A stretch of 8,159 nt of DNA from Hyphomicrobiales bacterium (GTDB taxonomy: Bacteria > Pseudomonadota > Alphaproteobacteria > Rhodobacterales > Rhodobacteraceae). Every line of letters starts with the position of its first letter. Position 1 is the first letter of the stretch. The notes under the pieces were generated by a model. The model worked only from the letters and a program-made list of their open reading frames with translations. It did not search any database and was not told the DNA's origin. The position numbers and the translations under genes are program-made. The DNA lies in NCBI GenBank assembly GCA_003558415.1, contig PWLT01000041.1, forward strand, positions 1 through 8,159. The letters run 5' to 3'. Below, one piece after another: positions 6,684 to 8,159 of the stretch.

Positions 6684-6715
6684 GCACGCTCCCAATCTTC
6701 TTCGTGGAAATATCC

Positions 6716-6748
6716 CCGCCGGAGGCATGAATCCCTGCACTCCGGCGG
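6716..6748. repeat. Strong intergenic hairpin
   Basis: CCGCCGGAG (6716-6724) and CTCCGGCGG (6740-6748) are a perfect 9-bp stem. After one bulged base, GCA/TGC adds 3 more pairs, leaving an 8-nt loop. It lies 33 nt after the transglycosylase stop and 84 nt before the next start. No T run follows on the plus strand. The left arm and its lead-in (GAAATATCCCCGCCGGAGG) look like a motif I remember from Rhodobacterales intergenic DNA, so it may be a dispersed repeat or 3'-end hairpin. Confidence 0.5.
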
Positions 6749-6831
6749 CGGCCGCAAATGTCCAATCCGCAACGCGCCCGCATCGCAATCCACCACTTGC
6801 CCGGCGGGTTGCCTCGGGCGATACAGGCACG

Positions 6832-7038
6832 ATGTCGAGGCAAGCGCATACTGCCATCCTGACCTGCCCGCATTGCGCCGCCGCGAGCAGGGCCGAGATG
6901 CCTCAGGACGCCTGCCAGTTCTTTTTTGAATGCCCGTCCTGCTCGCGCGTGTTGCGCCCGCTGCCGGGCGATTGCTGCGTGTTCTGCTCCTTCGCCGACC
7001 AGCCCTGCCCGCCGGTGCAGTCCGGGGCGGGCTGCTGA
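6832..7038 (+). CDS. GDCCVxC-motif small cysteine-rich protein
   Basis: This 68-residue cytoplasmic protein has nine cysteines. CPHC (12-15), C28 in MPQDACQFFFECPSC, CPSC (34-37), and the defining GDCCVFC (46-52) followed by C59 match the family called GDCCVxC domain-containing (seleno)protein. I recall members near mercury or other metal-handling genes. Some carry selenocysteine in the motif; here all positions are ordinary cysteine codons. It probably binds metal or has a thiol redox role, but no substrate is established and no mer gene is in this window. The ATG at 6832 fits the family N-terminus; the ribosome site is poor (AGG about 5 nt upstream). It converges on pepN with 4 nt between stop codons. 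The short Cys-rich sequence and motif make the family call firm; the function is open. Confidence 0.85.
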   Translation: MSRQAHTAILTCPHCAAASRAEMPQDACQFFFECPSCSRVLRPLPGDCCVFCSFADQPCPPVQSGAGC

Positions 7039-7047
7039 GCGCTCAGC
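7034..7047. repeat. 14-bp perfect palindrome holding both convergent stop codons
   Basis: GCTGAGCGCTCAGC is fully self-complementary and contains the TGA of the GDCCVxC gene (7036-7038) and, on the other strand, the TGA of pepN (7043-7045). An alternative pairing, GGGCTG (7029-7034) with CAGCCC (7044-7049), gives a 6-bp stem with a 9-nt loop. It could serve as a short two-way 3'-end hairpin; no T tract is present. Confidence 0.45.
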
Positions 7048-8159
7048 CCAGCATTCGTGCCACCATCTCGCCCATGTCGCGGCTCAGCGCCGGCGCGGCC
7101 TGAATGCGCTCAAGCTCAGCGCGCATCAGCGCGCGCCGCCCCGCGTCATAGCGCGACCAGCTCTCGAAGGCGGTGGACAGCCGCGCCGCGGTCTGCGGAT
7201 TGACCGGGTCGAGCCGGATCAGCCAGTCGGCGAGCAGCCGGTATCCCGCCCCCGAGGCGTGGTGAAACCCGGCGGCGTTGGCCGGAAGCGCGCCGAGGAC
7301 GGCGCGGAAGCGGTTGGGCGTTTTCCATTCGAAATCGGGGTGCGCGCATAGCTGCGCGACGATGTCCGCGGCGCGCTCGGGCGGGGCGTTCACGACCTGG
7401 GCGGAGAACCACTTGTCGATCACCAGCCGGTCATGCGCCCATTGCCGGTAGAAGCGCGCCGCCGCCTCGTCGCCCGCGCCGATGCGCAGGAGCGTGGAGA
7501 GAGCACCGAACTGCTCGGTCATGTTGTCGGCGCGCGCAAACAGCGCCTGCGCGCGGGCGCCACCATCGCGCCGCGCCAGAAGTGACAGCGCGGACAGCCG
7601 CAGCGCCCGCCGCCCCGCGTCGCGCGCATCGGGCGAATAGGGGCCGGGCGTCTCCATCGCCTCGAATACCCCCGCCAGCGCGGGCTCCAGCCGATCGGCG
7701 ATGCGCCCCAGCAGCCGCTCGCGCGCGGCAAAGATCGCATCGGGGTCGGGCGTGTGGCCCTGCTCGTGCAGGCTGCGCGCCATGTCCTCCTCGCTCGGCA
7801 GCGCCAGCGCCAGCGCCCTGAAGGCCGGATCGAGCGCCTCGTCGCGCAGCACGGCCTCCAGCGCATCGAGGTAATCCGGGCCCGGCGCGGCACCCTCGCG
7901 CACCATATGGGTGAGCACATCGCGCGCCAGCGCGCGCCCGGCCTCCCATTTGCTGAACGGGTCCGTGTCATGGGCCAGCAGGAAGGCGCGGCGCTCGGGA
8001 GTGACATCATGCTCCAGGATCACCGGCGCTGAAAATCCGCGCAACAGCGAGGGCACCGGCTGCAGCGGCAGCCCCTCGAAGACATAGCTCCTCTCGGGCT
8101 GGTCAAGCTCGATCACCGCGGTTTCCATGATCTCCGTGCCGTCCGGCGCCAGCAGCCCA
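7043..8159 (-). CDS. pepN: Aminopeptidase N, C-terminal half (runs off right edge)
   Basis: The 371 visible residues are the C-terminal part of an M1-family zinc aminopeptidase of the E. coli PepN type, which removes N-terminal residues from peptides in the cytoplasm. The HExxH zinc site lies upstream, outside the window. The visible part starts in the Ig-like domain (YVFEGLPLQPVPSLLRGFSAP) and continues into the helical C-terminal domain. FSKWEAGRAL, then DKWFSAQVV, TPNRFRAVLGAL, GYRLLADWLIRLDPVNPQ and ESWSRYDAGRRALM are the family's conserved blocks in order. The reading frame is open to position 8158 with sensible family residues (GLLAPDGTEI) before the first in-frame ATG at 8128, so that ATG is internal and not the start. 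Full PepN proteins are about 850-870 residues. It ends in the palindrome shared with the small GDCCVxC gene. Nothing suggests it is broken. Confidence 0.95.
   Translation of the reverse strand, partial: GLLAPDGTEIMETAVIELDQPERSYVFEGLPLQPVPSLLRGFSAPVILEHDVTPERRAFLLAHDTDPFSKWEAGRALARDVLTHMVREGAAPGPDYLDALEAVLRDEALDPAFRALALALPSEEDMARSLHEQGHTPDPDAIFAARERLLGRIADRLEPALAGVFEAMETPGPYSPDARDAGRRALRLSALSLLARRDGGARAQALFARADNMTEQFGALSTLLRIGAGDEAAARFYRQWAHDRLVIDKWFSAQVVNAPPERAADIVAQLCAHPDFEWKTPNRFRAVLGALPANAAGFHHASGAGYRLLADWLIRLDPVNPQTAARLSTAFESWSRYDAGRRALMRAELERIQAAPALSRDMGEMVARMLG

Noticed and set aside
6084..6857. 257-codon minus-strand frame opposite the transglycosylase gene
   Set aside because: No family features, and the plus-strand frame has a signal sequence and SLT motifs.
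6973..6993. Possible selenocysteine codon in the GDCCVxC motif
   Set aside because: All codons in the motif are ordinary cysteine codons and there is no in-frame TGA before the final stop.
1..8159. Mobile element, CRISPR, phage or defence system
   Set aside because: No transposase, integrase, nuclease or toxin-antitoxin motif, no regular repeat array and no visible shift in base composition. Every long gene belongs to a chromosomal family.

Overview
The window is GC-rich, densely packed DNA from an alphaproteobacterium, most likely of the order Rhodobacterales. The evidence is the set of gene families: a small UbiE-like Rhodobacter-type phosphatidylethanolamine N-methyltransferase, an aerobic cobaltochelatase CobS, a J-domain protein divergent from a BolA gene, a 503-residue GatB, an SLT-type lipoprotein with four cysteines, and an E. 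coli-type PepN. This assignment rests on recognising families from memory; no search was run.

Left part (1-3308, all on the minus strand). In transcription order: a J-domain protein, psd, pssA, pmtA, then the start of cobS, which runs off the left edge. The gaps are 23, 3, 40 and 119 nt, so the first four genes look like one operon, with cobS possibly read through. psd, pssA and pmtA encode consecutive steps of membrane lipid synthesis: CDP-diacylglycerol plus serine to phosphatidylserine (PssA), to phosphatidylethanolamine (Psd), to phosphatidylcholine (PmtA).

Middle part (3309-5874). A short divergent control region separates the J-domain gene from a BolA gene on the plus strand. BolA converges, with 3 nt between stop codons, on a minus-strand DUF4177-like gene. 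That gene appears to start at a TTG codon behind a strong Shine-Dalgarno sequence and carries a long proline/alanine-rich tail. Upstream of it on the same strand lies gatB, the B subunit of the tRNA-dependent amidotransferase.

Right part (5875-8159). A 194-nt divergent region contains a plausible gatB promoter, a near-perfect inverted repeat and an alternating CG tract. Then, on the plus strand, come a probable lytic transglycosylase lipoprotein and a small GDCCVxC-motif cysteine protein, separated by 148 nt that hold a strong hairpin. The small protein converges on the C-terminal half of pepN (minus strand, running off the right edge), with both stop codons inside one 14-bp perfect palindrome.

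I see no mobile element, CRISPR array, phage gene, tRNA or rRNA. Most of the window is conserved housekeeping DNA. The least understood parts are the DUF4177-like protein, the J-domain protein with a Cys/His cluster, and the GDCCVxC protein. I found no convincing wholly new system.
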